Assembly: GCA_017353825.1 (NCBI GenBank)
Contig: JAFMSC010000014.1
Coordinates: 1-22,102, forward strand
Length of the DNA stretch: 22,102 nt
Origin: Hyphomicrobiaceae bacterium
GTDB lineage: Bacteria; Pseudomonadota; Alphaproteobacteria; Rhizobiales; Hyphomicrobiaceae
Direction of reading: 5' to 3'
The position numbers and the translations under genes were made by a program. A model generated the notes under the pieces. The model made no database searches. It was not told where the DNA came from and saw only the letters and a program-made list of their open reading frames with translations. Positions 7,943-15,879 of the stretch are shown one piece after another (position 1 is the first letter of the stretch; the number at the start of each line of letters is the position of its first letter).

Positions 7943-8341
7943 GTGAGCGACCCAATAGAGCGGGACCCCTCGCCTCCAAGGGTCTTGACCAGAACCGCGG
8001 CGGCGATGGGTCTAACCCCCTTGCTCGGGCCCCAAGGTCGCAAGATCGCCGCGGGAACCGCCCTTATTGCCGTCGTCCTGTTCGGCCAGGATCTCTACGG
8101 GCGCGCCACCGCGTTCACCCGCCTCGACCCCGCGTTACGCGGCGCCACCGCCTCCCGCAACGTGATTGTCGTGCTCGGCTTCATGCCCGACCGCTTCCAC
8201 AACGAGCGCGTAGCCGAGTACGGCGTGTTCGCCGGCCGCGACGGCGCTCTGAACCGCATTCGCCTGCGCAACGTTTCCCCCGACAGCCTCTCCCGCCTCG
8301 CCGCCGTTCCCTGGGTGGCCCGTATCGAGGCGATGCCGTAG
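7943..8341 (+). CDS. Small hypothetical membrane-associated protein at the end of the ABC operon
   Basis: A 132-residue protein that I do not recognise. It starts with GTG three bases after the permease stop, with GGAGGA about 10 bases upstream, so it is almost certainly cotranscribed. The N-terminus is Pro/Arg-rich. A modest hydrophobic segment (about 36-49, KIAAGTALIAVVLFG) could be a membrane anchor. The remaining roughly 80 residues form a soluble domain with NVIVVLGFMPDRFHNERVAEYG in the middle and a conserved-looking VPWVARIE end. High third-position GC supports it being coding. It could be an accessory or regulatory subunit of the transporter, or a small enzyme; there is no motif to decide. 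Confidence 0.7.
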   Translation: MSDPIERDPSPPRVLTRTAAAMGLTPLLGPQGRKIAAGTALIAVVLFGQDLYGRATAFTRLDPALRGATASRNVIVVLGFMPDRFHNERVAEYGVFAGRDGALNRIRLRNVSPDSLSRLAAVPWVARIEAMP

Positions 8342-8383
8342 GGCCCCACAAGTCGAGCATGAGAACATCCGGCAGGAGCAGCA

Positions 8384-8836
8384 ATGGTCCCGTTCGAGAA
8401 GCAGGTCGTAACCGTGGTGCGCCAGGCCAAGGTTGGTACCGACGAGGCCTACGAGCCGCCGCTCAAGGTGGGGTTTGGCATCTCCGACGCGACCGTCGAG
8501 GGGGCAAGGGCGGTGATGGGGCGCACGGTATTGGTGCCGGGTGCGGGCCCCAACCCGACCCACTATCACGCCAACAACGACGTGTGCTGGCATATCGTAT
8601 CCGGCAAGATCCGGCTGATCCAAGCGCGGAGCGACGGTAGCAATCGCCGGGAGGTGATTCTCGAGGCGGGCGATTTCGTCTACATCCCGAGCGGGGCCAT
8701 CCACGTCATCGCCAACGCCTCCCAGACCGAGGAGGCGCAACTGGTTTTCTGCTACATCGGGGTGGCCAGCACAGGCGCCGCCGGCAACGTCTGGCTTAGC
8801 GAAATGCACGAAGCTTTCGTGGCGCCACGGCCGTAA
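8384..8836 (+). CDS. Single-domain cupin protein
   Basis: A 150-residue beta-barrel cupin. Motif 1 spans about 55-74, with HYH (His60, His62) and a closing G74. The position normally held by the metal-binding Glu appears to be Val67, one residue after Asp66. Motif 2, G96-DFVYIPSGAIHVIAN-111, fits the consensus exactly and supplies His107. Three His ligands therefore remain, and metal binding is plausible but altered. Possible roles are sugar or aromatic isomerase, dioxygenase or ligand sensor. SD GGCAGGAG lies about 5 bases before the ATG. It is 42 bases downstream of the small membrane protein and is probably the last gene of the transporter operon. Confidence 0.85.
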   Translation: MVPFEKQVVTVVRQAKVGTDEAYEPPLKVGFGISDATVEGARAVMGRTVLVPGAGPNPTHYHANNDVCWHIVSGKIRLIQARSDGSNRREVILEAGDFVYIPSGAIHVIANASQTEEAQLVFCYIGVASTGAAGNVWLSEMHEAFVAPRP

Positions 8837-9059
8837 GATCGCCGCAAGCCGGAGGTGAGAAAAATCATATCAGAAGTCGGAGACCTGTAGGGTTGGATGT
8901 CGGATGTCGCGGCGGACGAGCGCTGAGTGCGGCCCGCAGGGCCGACTCCACGGCCGCGCCAGACCTTCCTAGGCGCTCCGGAGGGCCATGCCGCGGCGGA
9001 CCTCGAGCGAATGGGGTCGGCGCGTCTGGCCCCTCGCCCATTAATCCGTGTTAACCTTG

Positions 9060-9932
9060 TCAGCGGGTTGTGCGACCAGTCGCGGCGCGGAAGGCGGCGA
9101 AGTCGATCTCCTCGGCCGGCACGATCGTCACGCCCTCGGCCTGGAGGCGCTGCAGGCACAGCGCATCCTCGTCGATCGCCCATTGGCGCTGGACGGCTGT
9201 CGCGTCGGCGGCAGCCGACGGCAGCGCCGCTTGCAAGGCAGGGGACAGTCCCTCGAACCAGGCGCGGTTGGCGAGCAGGAGGGACACGCCGTGGAAATGC
9301 GAAGTGAGGCTGAGGTGCTTGTGGGTCTTGTGGAGACGGAAGTTGACCGTGTTGGTGAGCGGGTTCTCCTGGGCGTCCACCGCGTGGGTCTCGACGGCGC
9401 GCGCCAGGTCCTTCACGTCGATCACCACCGGCGTAAAGCCGACGGCGGCCAGCACTCGGCTGTACATGGCATTGTCGAGGGTGCGGATGCGCATGCCCCG
9501 GCAGTCGTCGGGATGGCGGATCGGGCGCAGCCGGTTGGAGATGTGGCGCAGTCCGTTGTCCCAGAAGCCCAGCAGCTTGTAGCCGGTGAGACCTTCGAGG
9601 TCGCCAGCGAGCCGTGCGCCCCGCTCGCCGTCGAGATCGGCGTAGAGGCGGGCCCGGTCTGCGACAGGGAACGGCTCGTCGAATTGGCCAAGCGAAGGGA
9701 CGCGGCCGGCCAGGTAGCTCGCGGCGAAATAGCAAAGCTCGACGTCGCCCCTCTCGACCATGGCCAATAGGTCCGCGGCGCGCGCGCCGCGCTCGGTCAC
9801 GTCGCGGATCACCTCCACCTGCCAATCCGCTCCAGGAGCGGCGGTGAGCGATGCCGCCAGCCGGCGCAACGCGCGCGTCAGGATGGAGGTCTCCGCCTGA
9901 TAGCCCCCCATCCGAACTGTCGTTGGCGGCAT
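9060..9932 (-). CDS. TRAP-type (DctP-like) solute-binding protein without signal peptide
   Basis: A 290-residue protein matching the DctP family of TRAP binding proteins. RGMRIRTLDNAMYSRVLAAVG is the segment leading into the conserved ligand-binding Arg region. It is followed by TPVVIDVKDLARAVETHAVDAQENPL and a typical C-terminal hinge helix. TRAP binding proteins are normally exported, but no hydrophobic signal sequence precedes residue 1. The ATG at 9932 is preceded by AAGGAG, which overlaps the TAA of the upstream gene, and the frame further upstream shows no hydrophobic core. No DctQ or DctM membrane subunits lie in this window. It may be a cytosolic ligand-binding derivative, or serve a TRAP transporter encoded elsewhere if exported by another route. 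Confidence 0.85.
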   Translation of the reverse strand: MPPTTVRMGGYQAETSILTRALRRLAASLTAAPGADWQVEVIRDVTERGARAADLLAMVERGDVELCYFAASYLAGRVPSLGQFDEPFPVADRARLYADLDGERGARLAGDLEGLTGYKLLGFWDNGLRHISNRLRPIRHPDDCRGMRIRTLDNAMYSRVLAAVGFTPVVIDVKDLARAVETHAVDAQENPLTNTVNFRLHKTHKHLSLTSHFHGVSLLLANRAWFEGLSPALQAALPSAAADATAVQRQWAIDEDALCLQRLQAEGVTIVPAEEIDFAAFRAATGRTTR

Positions 9933-9946
9933 GCTGGGTCCGCTCC

Positions 9947-10651
9947 TTAGTCCATGAACCGGTAGAAGCGCTCGTCGTAGAGCGCGCCGGCGGCGGGCGC
10001 GAGCTTGTCGCGGAACACGCGCGTGTGTTCCGCCATGCTGTGCACATCGGCGGCATTGCGGTCGCGCCAGACCTCGATCACAGTGAAGTGGTTCTGCCGG
10101 TTGACCTGGGTCAGCGCCTCGAGGCGCATGTTGCCGGCCTCCTTGCGGCTCTCCTCGGCCAGCTGTTTGGTGAAGGCGGTGCCGTTCTCGCGCTGCGGCG
10201 GGATCACATCGACGTGCGTCACGACCGCGACCGCCGCGGCGGTTGCCTTGAGCTCCACGGGACCGACAGACAGCGGGAAATGCACCCGGTCGTCGATGGG
10301 CGCGTTCTGGATTGCCTTGATTTTGTCGCGGAACTCCGCCGTCGTCTGCGCCTTGAAGTGGGCATCGATGGCGGCCTGGTCCTTCCATGCCTCCAGCAGG
10401 ACGAAGTGGTTGATCTGTCCGATGCGCTGCAGGGCCTCCGCCCGCAGATTTCCCGCCTCCTTGCGGGTGGTGTCGCGGAAGGCCCTGAGCAGCTTCTGCG
10501 CCTCGACGGCGGTGGTGGGCTTCACCTCGATGTAGGTGACGACATAGCGCGGGCCGTCCGGCGGTGGCGACGCCGGGGCCTGGGCGCGCACGGCGGCCGC
10601 CATGGCGGCCAGGACGGCGAGCGCGAGTGCCGATTTGAGCGGGAACCACAT
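9947..10651 (-). CDS. Exported protein with two tandem ABM (antibiotic biosynthesis monooxygenase-like) domains
   Basis: A 234-residue protein with a signal peptide (hydrophobic core about 7-20, likely cleavage after VRA at residue 23) and two ferredoxin-like alpha/beta-barrel domains at about 36-112 and 142-218. The halves are an internal repeat: RKEAGNLRAEAL, NHFVLLEAWKD and AHF in the first correspond to RKEAGNMRLEAL, NHFTVIEVWRD and VHS in the second. ABM domains usually act as homodimers, so the fusion probably makes an intramolecular dimer. Members include quinone-forming monooxygenases, haem-degrading enzymes and stress proteins; a periplasmic location is unusual. ATG follows the SD GGGAGGAG. 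It is the first gene of a two-gene unit with the TRAP-like binding protein, 14 bases away. Confidence 0.82.
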   Translation of the reverse strand: MWFPLKSALALAVLAAMAAAVRAQAPASPPPDGPRYVVTYIEVKPTTAVEAQKLLRAFRDTTRKEAGNLRAEALQRIGQINHFVLLEAWKDQAAIDAHFKAQTTAEFRDKIKAIQNAPIDDRVHFPLSVGPVELKATAAAVAVVTHVDVIPPQRENGTAFTKQLAEESRKEAGNMRLEALTQVNRQNHFTVIEVWRDRNAADVHSMAEHTRVFRDKLAPAAGALYDERFYRFMD

Positions 10652-10775
10652 GATTCTCCTCCCGAGCGATGCTTGTCGTTGCGGGGCGAGGCTATCGGGT
10701 GCGGGCCGTGCACGTCAACGCACGGCGCGGCGATTGCCGGGTTCGCTGGCCGCTGCGCAGGCCCCGTGCTAGCAT

Positions 10776-10802
10776 TTGACGTCTAGATCGACCGTGTAAA
10801 GT
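10776..10802 (+). promoter_or_regulatory. Candidate sigma-70 promoter for the Gfo/Idh/MocA gene
   Basis: TTGACG at 10776-10781 resembles a -35 box, and TAAAGT at 10797-10802 resembles a -10 box after a 15-base spacer, shorter than the 17-base optimum. It lies 21 bases before the ATG at 10824 in the divergent 172-base intergenic region. Weak support. Confidence 0.3.
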
Positions 10803-10823
10803 GCATCACGAACCGGGGGCACC

Positions 10824-11936
10824 ATGAGGGGCCACGCAGCGAAGGAGATCGGTCTCGCCATCGTCGGCGGCGGCCGGGTGGGCCTGTTCCGGGGCGAGGT
10901 CGCCACGCGCCACCCGTCCGTCGGCTGGGTTGGGCTCGCCGAGAAGAGCCCCAACCGCGCCGGCGAGGTGGCCGCCAAGATCGGCGCAGATTTCGTCACC
11001 CAGGACCACCGCGAGCTGTTGGCCCGGCCGGAGGTGACCGCCGCCATCATCGCCACCGACGAACACCTGCACGTGGCGCCGATCCTGGCCGCGGTCGAGC
11101 ATCGGCTCCCGCTCCTGATCGAGAAGCCATTGGCGACCGACCTCGCCCAGTCCGCAGCCGTTCTGCAGGCGATTGAGAAGGCCGGCATCGACGCGGTGGT
11201 AGGCTATACTCAACGCTTCCGCCGCAAGTGGCTCTCGGCCAAGGAGAAGGTGCGCACCGGCGCGCTCGGCGACGTGACGCTCGTTACCAGCCGCGCCTTC
11301 ATGAACCGCCTGGTTGCCATCGACAACTACAAGCGGACTGACGATCCGTCCACGATATCGCCGATGGTGATCTCCGGCACCCACGCGCTCGACATCGTCA
11401 TGTGGTGCATGGAGGCCAAGACCCCGGTCGAGTGCTACGCCCGCTCAATCGACAAGGTGCTGGGTCCGCAATACGGGGGCATCGACGCCACCGCCGGCAT
11501 GATCATGTTTTCCGACGGCAGCGTCTACCACCTCAACATCTCCTGGGCGCTGCCGGTGACGTGGCCGGGCGCGGTCTATAGCCTCGAAGTGGGGATCAAC
11601 GGCACCCACGGGGTCCTCACCATCGACGACACCCACCGCGACATGGTGCTGGCCGTCTCCAGCCCCCAGGAGGAGGGCTACGCGCCGGACCGCAGCCGGC
11701 TGGTTGACTTCATGGGCTCTTATCCACCGGGCGATATGGCGCTGGGCGAGCTTCGCGGGCCGATGGCGGACGAGACCGTGGCGTGGCTCAACCGCGTCTC
11801 CCTCGGGCTGCCGACGCCCGCCGCCACCGCGCGCGAGGCGCACCGCAACCTGATGTTGACCAAGGCGCTCGACCTGTCTGCCAAGCGCAAGGCCGCCGTC
11901 GCCTTGCCGCTTACTGCTGAGGAGGCCGAGGGGTAG
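10824..11936 (+). CDS. Gfo/Idh/MocA-family NAD(P)-dependent oxidoreductase
   Basis: A 370-residue sugar/inositol-dehydrogenase-type enzyme. The N-terminal Rossmann fold contains VGGGRVG (14-20), and the family signature EKPLA is at 100-104 (Lys101 is the conserved cofactor/catalytic Lys). The C-terminal alpha/beta domain holds GTHALDIVMW (185-194), giving the catalytic-type His187 and Asp190 pair. Length is normal for the family. Known members oxidise or reduce cyclic polyols, sugars and related compounds; the substrate here is unknown. It is transcribed divergently from the ABM/TRAP-like pair and stands alone on the plus strand. The ATG at 10824 has only a weak upstream GGGGG. Confidence 0.9.
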   Translation: MRGHAAKEIGLAIVGGGRVGLFRGEVATRHPSVGWVGLAEKSPNRAGEVAAKIGADFVTQDHRELLARPEVTAAIIATDEHLHVAPILAAVEHRLPLLIEKPLATDLAQSAAVLQAIEKAGIDAVVGYTQRFRRKWLSAKEKVRTGALGDVTLVTSRAFMNRLVAIDNYKRTDDPSTISPMVISGTHALDIVMWCMEAKTPVECYARSIDKVLGPQYGGIDATAGMIMFSDGSVYHLNISWALPVTWPGAVYSLEVGINGTHGVLTIDDTHRDMVLAVSSPQEEGYAPDRSRLVDFMGSYPPGDMALGELRGPMADETVAWLNRVSLGLPTPAATAREAHRNLMLTKALDLSAKRKAAVALPLTAEEAEG

Positions 11937-12311
11937 GCCCGAGGAAGGTTCCTCCGTCGGCGCCCACCGAGCCCAGCCAACTGCTCGGTGGAGATGGAAC
12001 ACCCGCGCAAAAATCGGCGCGTCCCTTGGAGATGGTGGGGAGATGGTGGGGAGATGGTGGGGAGATGGTGGGAATGTCAATGGATCGGCCAATGGTCTAT
12101 CCATGAACCCATGCGTACGCGCCTGCCGGTCCGCGAGGATGGTGAGAGCGTCCATGTAACCTCACGGAATCGCTGCAGCGCTGCCAACGGGCCACCGGTC
12201 ATCAGCTGATGTTGGCGCCATGGCCAATGGCTGGGGCGGACGATGCGGTGCTCGGGAACTGCGGCATCGCTGGCGCCCTCTCAGGGCGTTTGTCAGTTTC
12301 GCATCCATGCC
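11937..12311. other. Convergent intergenic region with short repeats
   Basis: This interval lies between the convergent Gfo/Idh/MocA and hydrolase genes. It holds an 11-base tandem repeat at 12031-12073, a perfect 10-base palindrome ATCAGCTGAT at 12201-12210, and an inverted repeat ATGGAT/ATCCAT at 12080-12085 and 12099-12104. Short open frames here lack coding character. No clear intrinsic terminator with a T-run was found. Confidence 0.6.
12031..12073 (+). repeat. 11-base tandem repeat, nearly four copies
   Basis: The unit GATGGTGGGGA is repeated exactly three times from 12031 to 12063. A fourth copy, shortened by one G, ends at 12073. It is noncoding, lies between convergent genes, and is probably a slippage-prone microsatellite. 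Confidence 0.9.
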
Positions 12312-13274
12312 TTATGCCCCATCCGGCGCCATCTGCTGGCGCGCCCAGATGCGGTGGATGAGTGAGGCGCAGCGATCGGAGGCGGTCATCGGCAGCATAT
12401 GGCCGCCCTCTATGAGCTCCAGGTCGAGCGCGGGACAGGCCGCCTTCATCGCCTGGCCGTGCTTGCGATAGTCGAGCAGCCGGTCGGCCGTGCCGAACAG
12501 GATCCCGATCGGCTTGTCGAGCGAAGGATAGCGGCTCGCATAGCCCGGCAGCACGTCGTTGATCGCGACAATGTCCGAGGAGGCGGCACAGAATGCTTTC
12601 GGGCGCAAACCGAGTATCCCGCCCGCGCGGAGCGGAAAATCCGGAACCACCGCCTCCGGCGCGAAGACCTCCTTCAGCACCGCCGGACCGCGCCGGATCC
12701 CCAAGGGCGTCGCCACCGTCCAGGCGATGAGATTGCGCACCAAGCTCGAGCGGATCAGCAAGGCCCGGAAGACTGGGGAGACCTTCTCCTGCGGATGTGT
12801 TAGCGGCGCAAGAAGTGCCAGCCCGCCAACGCAATCGGGATTATCGAGCGCCAAAGCGAGCGCGACGGCGCCGCCGAGCGAATGCCCAACCAGCAGTGGG
12901 CGCGCCAGCCCGAGCGCAGCGATCAGCTTGGCGATCGCCGCGGCCTGCGCGGTGAGGCTCACGTCCGCGCCGGCAGCGCGGGTCGAATAGCCGGAGCCGG
13001 GCCGGTCCACGAGGATCAGGCGGAACGCGCCGGCGAGGCGGCCCGCGAGAGCGTAGTCGAAATGCAAGAGGTTGCCGCCGAGCCCGTGGATCATAACGAC
13101 GGCGGGCTGGTCACCGCCAGTGTCGACGTAATGCAAGCGCTCACCGTCGACCTCCATGAAGCGGCCGCGCGGAGGGAGTGCGGCTTCGACCTTCCGCGCC
13201 GTACGAGCCGTGAACCAGACGAGGCCGCCGATCACGACGGCCAGCAGCAGGAGCAAGGCGACGATGACTGTCAC
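12312..13274 (-). CDS. Membrane-anchored alpha/beta-hydrolase
   Basis: A 320-residue alpha/beta-hydrolase with an N-terminal membrane anchor (hydrophobic 3-21, VIVALLLLLAVVIGGLVWF). The oxyanion segment HGLGG is at 63-67. The nucleophile elbow GHSLGG puts Ser132 as nucleophile, Asp264 (GTADR) is the probable acid and His292 (GGHMLPM) the general base, so the triad is complete. A cap region lies at about 155-245. It starts with GTG, preceded by the SD GGAAGGA, and lies 43 bases downstream of the SDR gene in the same direction. In this context it probably hydrolyses the ester or lactone made by the upstream Baeyer-Villiger monooxygenase; that role is inferred from gene order. Confidence 0.88.
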   Translation of the reverse strand: MTVIVALLLLLAVVIGGLVWFTARTARKVEAALPPRGRFMEVDGERLHYVDTGGDQPAVVMIHGLGGNLLHFDYALAGRLAGAFRLILVDRPGSGYSTRAAGADVSLTAQAAAIAKLIAALGLARPLLVGHSLGGAVALALALDNPDCVGGLALLAPLTHPQEKVSPVFRALLIRSSLVRNLIAWTVATPLGIRRGPAVLKEVFAPEAVVPDFPLRAGGILGLRPKAFCAASSDIVAINDVLPGYASRYPSLDKPIGILFGTADRLLDYRKHGQAMKAACPALDLELIEGGHMLPMTASDRCASLIHRIWARQQMAPDGA

Positions 13275-13317
13275 GGGTGTCCTTCCGATCTTGGCTCTTC
13301 ACCTTGGGCGCCGCCCC

Positions 13318-14142
13318 TCACGACCGCCGTATCAGAGCTCCCAGAATTGTCCAATACGACACCGGGGCCAGACGCTCGATCACCGCCATCATCTTGGCAT
13401 CACGACCGACCAAGACGCGCGGGGCGCGGCGCTCGGCCGCGCGGACGATGATCTCGCCGGCATGCTCCGGCGGCATGGTCAGTAGGCGGCGGGCCCGTTC
13501 GAGCTGCTCTGCGAACTCGGCGTTGGTGGTGCCGGCGGGCCTGCGGGCGTTCTCGGCAATCTTCGTGGCGACCCCGCCAGGGTGGACCACGGTAACGCCG
13601 ACATTGCTTCCCGCGAGCTCGAAACGCAGGGCATTGGAAAAGCCCCGAACGGCGAACTTGCTCGCCGCATAAGCGGTCTGACCTGGCGGCGAGATCAGGC
13701 CGAACACGCTCGATATGTTGACGATCCGTGCATCATCGCTCGCCTTGAGGTGTGGCAGGAACGCCCGCGTCAGCCGCACCATCGCGCCGAAGTTGATGTC
13801 GAACAGCCAGTCGAAGTCGGTTTCGCTGATCTGTTCGAAGGTGCCGGCCAGCGCCACGCCCGCATTGTTGACGAGCAGATCGACGCGCTCATGCTCGGTC
13901 ACGACCCTTTGCGGCAGGGCCGCGGTCGCCGCGCGATCCGCGACGTCTAGCGTATGGCAAGAGATGCGGATGCCGGGCCGGTCGATGAGCTGCGCCGTTT
14001 CCGCCAGCCCAGGCTCGCTGATATCGGCAAGGGCCAGATGGCAGCCGCGCCCAGCTAGCGCCTGCGCGATCCCACGGCCGATGCCGCTGCCGGCGCCGGT
14101 GATCACAGCGGTGCGGTCATGAAAGGTCATTCGCTTGGGCAT
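13318..14142 (-). CDS. Short-chain dehydrogenase/reductase (SDR)
   Basis: A 274-residue classical SDR. The cofactor motif TGAGSGIG is at 15-22, Asp66-Val at the adenine site, NNAG at 92-95, and the catalytic Ser at 144/145, Tyr158 and Lys162 (YAASK). Asp40 at the end of beta-2 suggests preference for NAD(H). The C-terminal extension (about 225-274) is longer than the minimal fold. The ATG at 14142 is used here; the in-frame ATG at 14130, four codons later, is equally credible. It lies 82 bases after the EthA-like gene and 43 before the hydrolase. In a Baeyer-Villiger pathway it would interconvert the alcohol and the ketone. Confidence 0.88.
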   Translation of the reverse strand: MPKRMTFHDRTAVITGAGSGIGRGIAQALAGRGCHLALADISEPGLAETAQLIDRPGIRISCHTLDVADRAATAALPQRVVTEHERVDLLVNNAGVALAGTFEQISETDFDWLFDINFGAMVRLTRAFLPHLKASDDARIVNISSVFGLISPPGQTAYAASKFAVRGFSNALRFELAGSNVGVTVVHPGGVATKIAENARRPAGTTNAEFAEQLERARRLLTMPPEHAGEIIVRAAERRAPRVLVGRDAKMMAVIERLAPVSYWTILGALIRRS

Positions 14143-14224
14143 GGCTCGCAGATGTCGGTGTCCGTTTGCGTTTGGTTGCGGCTTGGCCGCTGCGAGCAGC
14201 GGATGGGAGGTCCTGGGAGCGTCC

Positions 14225-15820
14225 TCAAGCCTGTCGGCGCGCCGGCACGGCGGCATGACGCGTGAACACCAGGGTGCCGTCGTCGATCGATCCGAAGCGC
14301 AGGGCTAACATGTCCTTGGCGTAGTTCTGGTAGAGCCTCCACGGCCGCTTCGAGCCCTGCTTAGGCAGGATATCCTTAGCCCGCTGCATGTAGCCGGAGG
14401 AGAGCGGCAGCGTCGCATCCGGGACCATCGATGGATCGTTGTTGCGCGGCGTACAGTAGGCGTAGCGGCCGCGGTCCATCCTATTGAGAATGCGGCACAG
14501 GTATTCGGATGTAAGATCGGCCTTCAGCGTCCAGGAGGCGTTCGTGTAGCCGAAGGTCGAGGCGAGGTTCGGTACGTCCGAGAACATCATGCCCTTGTAG
14601 GTCAAGGTCGTGCCCGGATTGACGGTCCGCCCGTCCACCACCAGTTGGATGCCGCCCAGCAGCTTCATGACGAGCCCGGTCGCGGTGACGACGATGTCGG
14701 CAGCGAGCTCCTCCCCCGACCCCAGCTTCAGGCCCGATTCAGTGAACGTGTCAATCTCGCCCGTGACGACCGACGCCTTGCCCGCGCGGATTGCTTTGAA
14801 GAGGTCGCCGTCGGGCACGAGGCAGAGCCGCTGGTCCCAGGGATTGTAGCGCGGCGTGAAGTGCCGCACGTCGATCCCGGGGCCGAGCTCGGCCTGGGCA
14901 AGCTCGATGATGCGTTGCTTCGCGGCTTCGGGTCTTCGGCGCGCGACGCTGTAGAAGTAGGTTTGCAGAAAGATGCTTTTCCAGCGCGCGAGGGCGTGCG
15001 CAAGGCCCTCGGGCAGTTTCGCATAGCACCAGTCGGCGATGGCATCTCTTGCCGGCCGCGCCAGGATATAGGTCGGCGAGCGCTGCAGCATCGTGACGTG
15101 TGCGGCCTTGTCCGACATCGCCGGCACCAACGTGACTGCTGTCGCCCCGCTGCCGATCACGACAATGCGCTTGCCGGCATAGTCGAGATCCTTCGGCCAT
15201 TTATGCGGGTGCACGATCGCGCCGTTGAAGTGCTCCATGCCTGGCCAGCCGGGCATGTAGCCCGCGTCGTAGTCGTAATAGCCGCTGCACATCTGGAGGA
15301 AATTGCAGGTGTAGATCACCGTCGTGCCGTCGGGACCCAGCACGTCGAGCGTCCAGCGTGCATCGCTCGACGACCAGGATGCGCGCTTCAAGGTGTGATG
15401 AAAGCGGATCTTGCCGTCGATCCCGTGGTCTCGCGCGGTGTCATTGAGGTATTCGAGGATCGATGGGCCGTCGGCGATCGCCTTCTCGCCGCGCCAGGGT
15501 CGAAAGCGGTAGCCGAGCGTATGCATATCGGAATCAGACCGGACGCCCGGATACCGGAACAGGTCCCAGGTGCCGCCGACGGCGCCGCGCGCCTCCAGGA
15601 TGATGAAGGACTTGCGCGGGCAGTCCCGCTGCAGATGACATGCAACCCCGATCCCGGACAACCCCGCGCCGACGACGATGACGTCGAAGTCGAACTGGTC
15701 GGTTCCAGGTCTGCCGGCCGCGACGTTCCCTCGCGCGCTGGCACCTGCATTCGCCGCCAGCTGAGTGGCGGGTAATTCGGCGCTGGCAGCAAGGACTGGC
15801 TCGCGTGCCGGGTCGGGCAT
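14225..15820 (-). CDS. EthA-like Baeyer-Villiger flavin monooxygenase
   Basis: A 531-residue type I Baeyer-Villiger monooxygenase. The FAD Rossmann motif GAGLSG is at 51-56, GGTWDLFRYPGVRSDSDMHT at about 82-101, the BVMO fingerprint FNGAIVHPHKWP at 198-209 (fits FxGxxxHxxxWP exactly), and the NADPH Rossmann motif GSGATA at 223-228. Long stretches, including GGTWDLFRYPG, IADG, SGYY, LQRSPTY, YNPWDQRLCLVP, YTNASWTLKADL and KQGS, recall mycobacterial EthA/MymA, which oxidise ketones and thioamides using NADPH and O2. The chosen ATG has GGAG eight bases upstream. The longer open frame would overlap the divergent regulator, and its extra N-terminus does not look coding. About 40 poorly structured residues precede the fold. 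Probably the first gene of a three-gene operon with the SDR and hydrolase. Confidence 0.93.
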   Translation of the reverse strand: MPDPAREPVLAASAELPATQLAANAGASARGNVAAGRPGTDQFDFDVIVVGAGLSGIGVACHLQRDCPRKSFIILEARGAVGGTWDLFRYPGVRSDSDMHTLGYRFRPWRGEKAIADGPSILEYLNDTARDHGIDGKIRFHHTLKRASWSSSDARWTLDVLGPDGTTVIYTCNFLQMCSGYYDYDAGYMPGWPGMEHFNGAIVHPHKWPKDLDYAGKRIVVIGSGATAVTLVPAMSDKAAHVTMLQRSPTYILARPARDAIADWCYAKLPEGLAHALARWKSIFLQTYFYSVARRRPEAAKQRIIELAQAELGPGIDVRHFTPRYNPWDQRLCLVPDGDLFKAIRAGKASVVTGEIDTFTESGLKLGSGEELAADIVVTATGLVMKLLGGIQLVVDGRTVNPGTTLTYKGMMFSDVPNLASTFGYTNASWTLKADLTSEYLCRILNRMDRGRYAYCTPRNNDPSMVPDATLPLSSGYMQRAKDILPKQGSKRPWRLYQNYAKDMLALRFGSIDDGTLVFTRHAAVPARRQA

Positions 15821-15879
15821 CCTAAGATCTCCGTTGGTCCGACCGTTCACGGTTGTTGATATATTCTGTTTTCTTCTTG

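Noticed and set aside
8930..8944. CGGCCC-GCA-GGGCCG hairpin between the convergent cupin and TRAP-like genes
   Set aside because: The stem is only six bases and no T-run follows on either strand, so I do not call it a terminator.
9933..10649. Upstream extension of the TRAP-like binding protein in its open frame
   Set aside because: It overlaps the well-supported ABM gene in another frame, has no signal-peptide-like stretch, and the ATG at 9932 has its own SD.
12031..12073. Possible CRISPR-like repeats
   Set aside because: Units are 11 bases and directly adjacent, with no spacers or cas genes. This is a simple tandem repeat.
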